Positions 63,549-64,000 of a stretch of 64,000 bases of DNA are shown in pieces (the stretch's first letter is position 1; each line of letters opens with the position of its first letter). Position numbers and translations under genes: made by a program. This stretch comes from Emcibacter sp. (GTDB lineage: Bacteria; Pseudomonadota; Alphaproteobacteria; Sphingomonadales; Emcibacteraceae), in NCBI GenBank assembly GCA_021647465.1, contig JAKIUQ010000010.1:1-64000 (forward strand). Direction: 5' to 3'. The notes below the pieces were generated by a model. That model was not told the DNA's origin, made no database searches, and saw only the letters and a list, made by a program, of their open reading frames with translations.

Positions 63549-64000
63549 TTAACCCAATGACCTGGATATTAAAGGCCCCACGATATTCGCAATCGGCAGA
63601 GGAAGTTTCTTCCATGTCTTGATCATCAACTGATATTTTGGATTTAAGGGATTAATATCGGGTAATTCGCCGCCCTCTTTCAGGATAAATTCATAATGCA
63701 GTGCCCTCGGCTCAAAACCCCAGTTCTTTTTAAAGCTAAAGGCGCCCGTGCCATTTTTGCTGCGTCCAAAGTCAAATATCCGGCATTTTTTTTGACTTAC
63801 CGCATGCGCCATTAATGACCAATACATAAAATCATTGGCCGCCAGAGCGCGGGCCTCTTTTGTGCCGCCGCCGTAATAGGGGACGACCTCATCCCGGAAA
63901 TAAAATGTCATCACGCTCGATACCGGCTGTCCCTCGGGCGTTTCAATGGTCAAAATCTCACAATTATTGCCAAACTCCTGCTTAAGGCAGTAAAATAACT
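63549..64000 (-). CDS. FemAB-like XrtA/PEP-CTERM-associated protein, C-terminal part
   Basis: The last 150 or so residues of a GNAT-fold FemAB family protein of the type found in exosortase/EPS loci. The frame stays open to the window edge, so the gene begins beyond 64000. Motifs are VSSVMTFYFRDEVVPYYGGG, FDFGRSK and FKKNWGFEP. It lies 76 nt upstream of xrtA on the same strand, so the two are probably one operon. An acyl or aminoacyl transfer in polysaccharide or glycoconjugate assembly is the family expectation. The ATG-like start seen inside the window (TTG 63953) is not the true start. Confidence 0.87.
   Translation of the reverse strand, partial: LFYCLKQEFGNNCEILTIETPEGQPVSSVMTFYFRDEVVPYYGGGTKEARALAANDFMYWSLMAHAVSQKKCRIFDFGRSKNGTGAFSFKKNWGFEPRALHYEFILKEGGELPDINPLNPKYQLMIKTWKKLPLPIANIVGPLISRSLG

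Overview
The window looks like chromosomal DNA of a free-living, probably marine, Alphaproteobacterium of moderate G+C. The uvrC-pgsA-moaD-moaE order, the pst operon style, PuuD-type urate oxidation, an exosortase/PEP-CTERM system and an HPr-rel-A cassette all fit that class. A placement near Kordiimonadales/Emcibacterales is only a guess. Gene density is high. I saw no tRNA, rRNA, insertion sequence or prophage.

Layout. (1) 1-5016: a type II-C CRISPR-Cas locus. The end of the array (three identical 36-nt repeats, each carrying a near-consensus sigma-70 promoter) converges on cas9-cas1-cas2. A tracrRNA gene with promoter, anti-repeat and terminator lies divergent from cas9. (2) 5298-13006: a nitrite/NO respiration island with nnrS, a TonB-dependent receptor, two FNR/DNR-type boxes, a cytochrome cd1 nitrite reductase, a NapC/NirT tetraheme cytochrome fused to a second haem-binding domain, and a cupredoxin lipoprotein. 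(3) 13133-18754: an HBM-type chemoreceptor and a three-domain LplT-PlsC-Aas phospholipid remodelling protein. (4) 18941-33246: a purine salvage locus encoding every step from guanine to malate (guaD, xdhABC, puuD, uraH, uraD, puuE, alc, allA, glcB) with GntR and IclR regulators. (5) 33426-37606: a PEP-CTERM protein and the PrsT TPR lipoprotein. (6) 37723-49824: housekeeping genes (Ca2+/Na+ antiporter, folB, uvrC, pgsA, moaDE, an M49-like peptidase, nnrU, glmS, glmU, gph). (7) 49815-52628: a four-gene HPr-rel-A cassette (Tat-signal small protein, PqqD-like, HprK-like kinase, nucleotidyltransferase). (8) 52987-60521: phoR-pstSCAB-phoU-phoB. (9) 60815-64000: a small membrane protein, a trypsin-like protease, an exosortase A-EpsI fusion and the end of a FemAB-like gene.

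The most interesting signal is in the non-coding DNA. Three separate intergenic regions carry the same arrangement: a conserved AAAACTGTC-N7-TTTACA element 52-84 bp upstream of a sigma-54 (-24/-12) promoter, in the same relative orientation. The promoters precede the PEP-CTERM protein, the Tat-signal protein heading the HPr-rel-A cassette, and the 77-residue membrane protein. This suggests one sigma-54 regulon, presumably driven by the PrsK/PrsR-type regulator of PEP-CTERM systems (not in this window). It would join exosortase substrates, an uncharacterised kinase/nucleotidyltransferase peptide-modification cassette and an unnamed membrane protein.

All functional names rest on reading sequence motifs and gene order; no database search was run.
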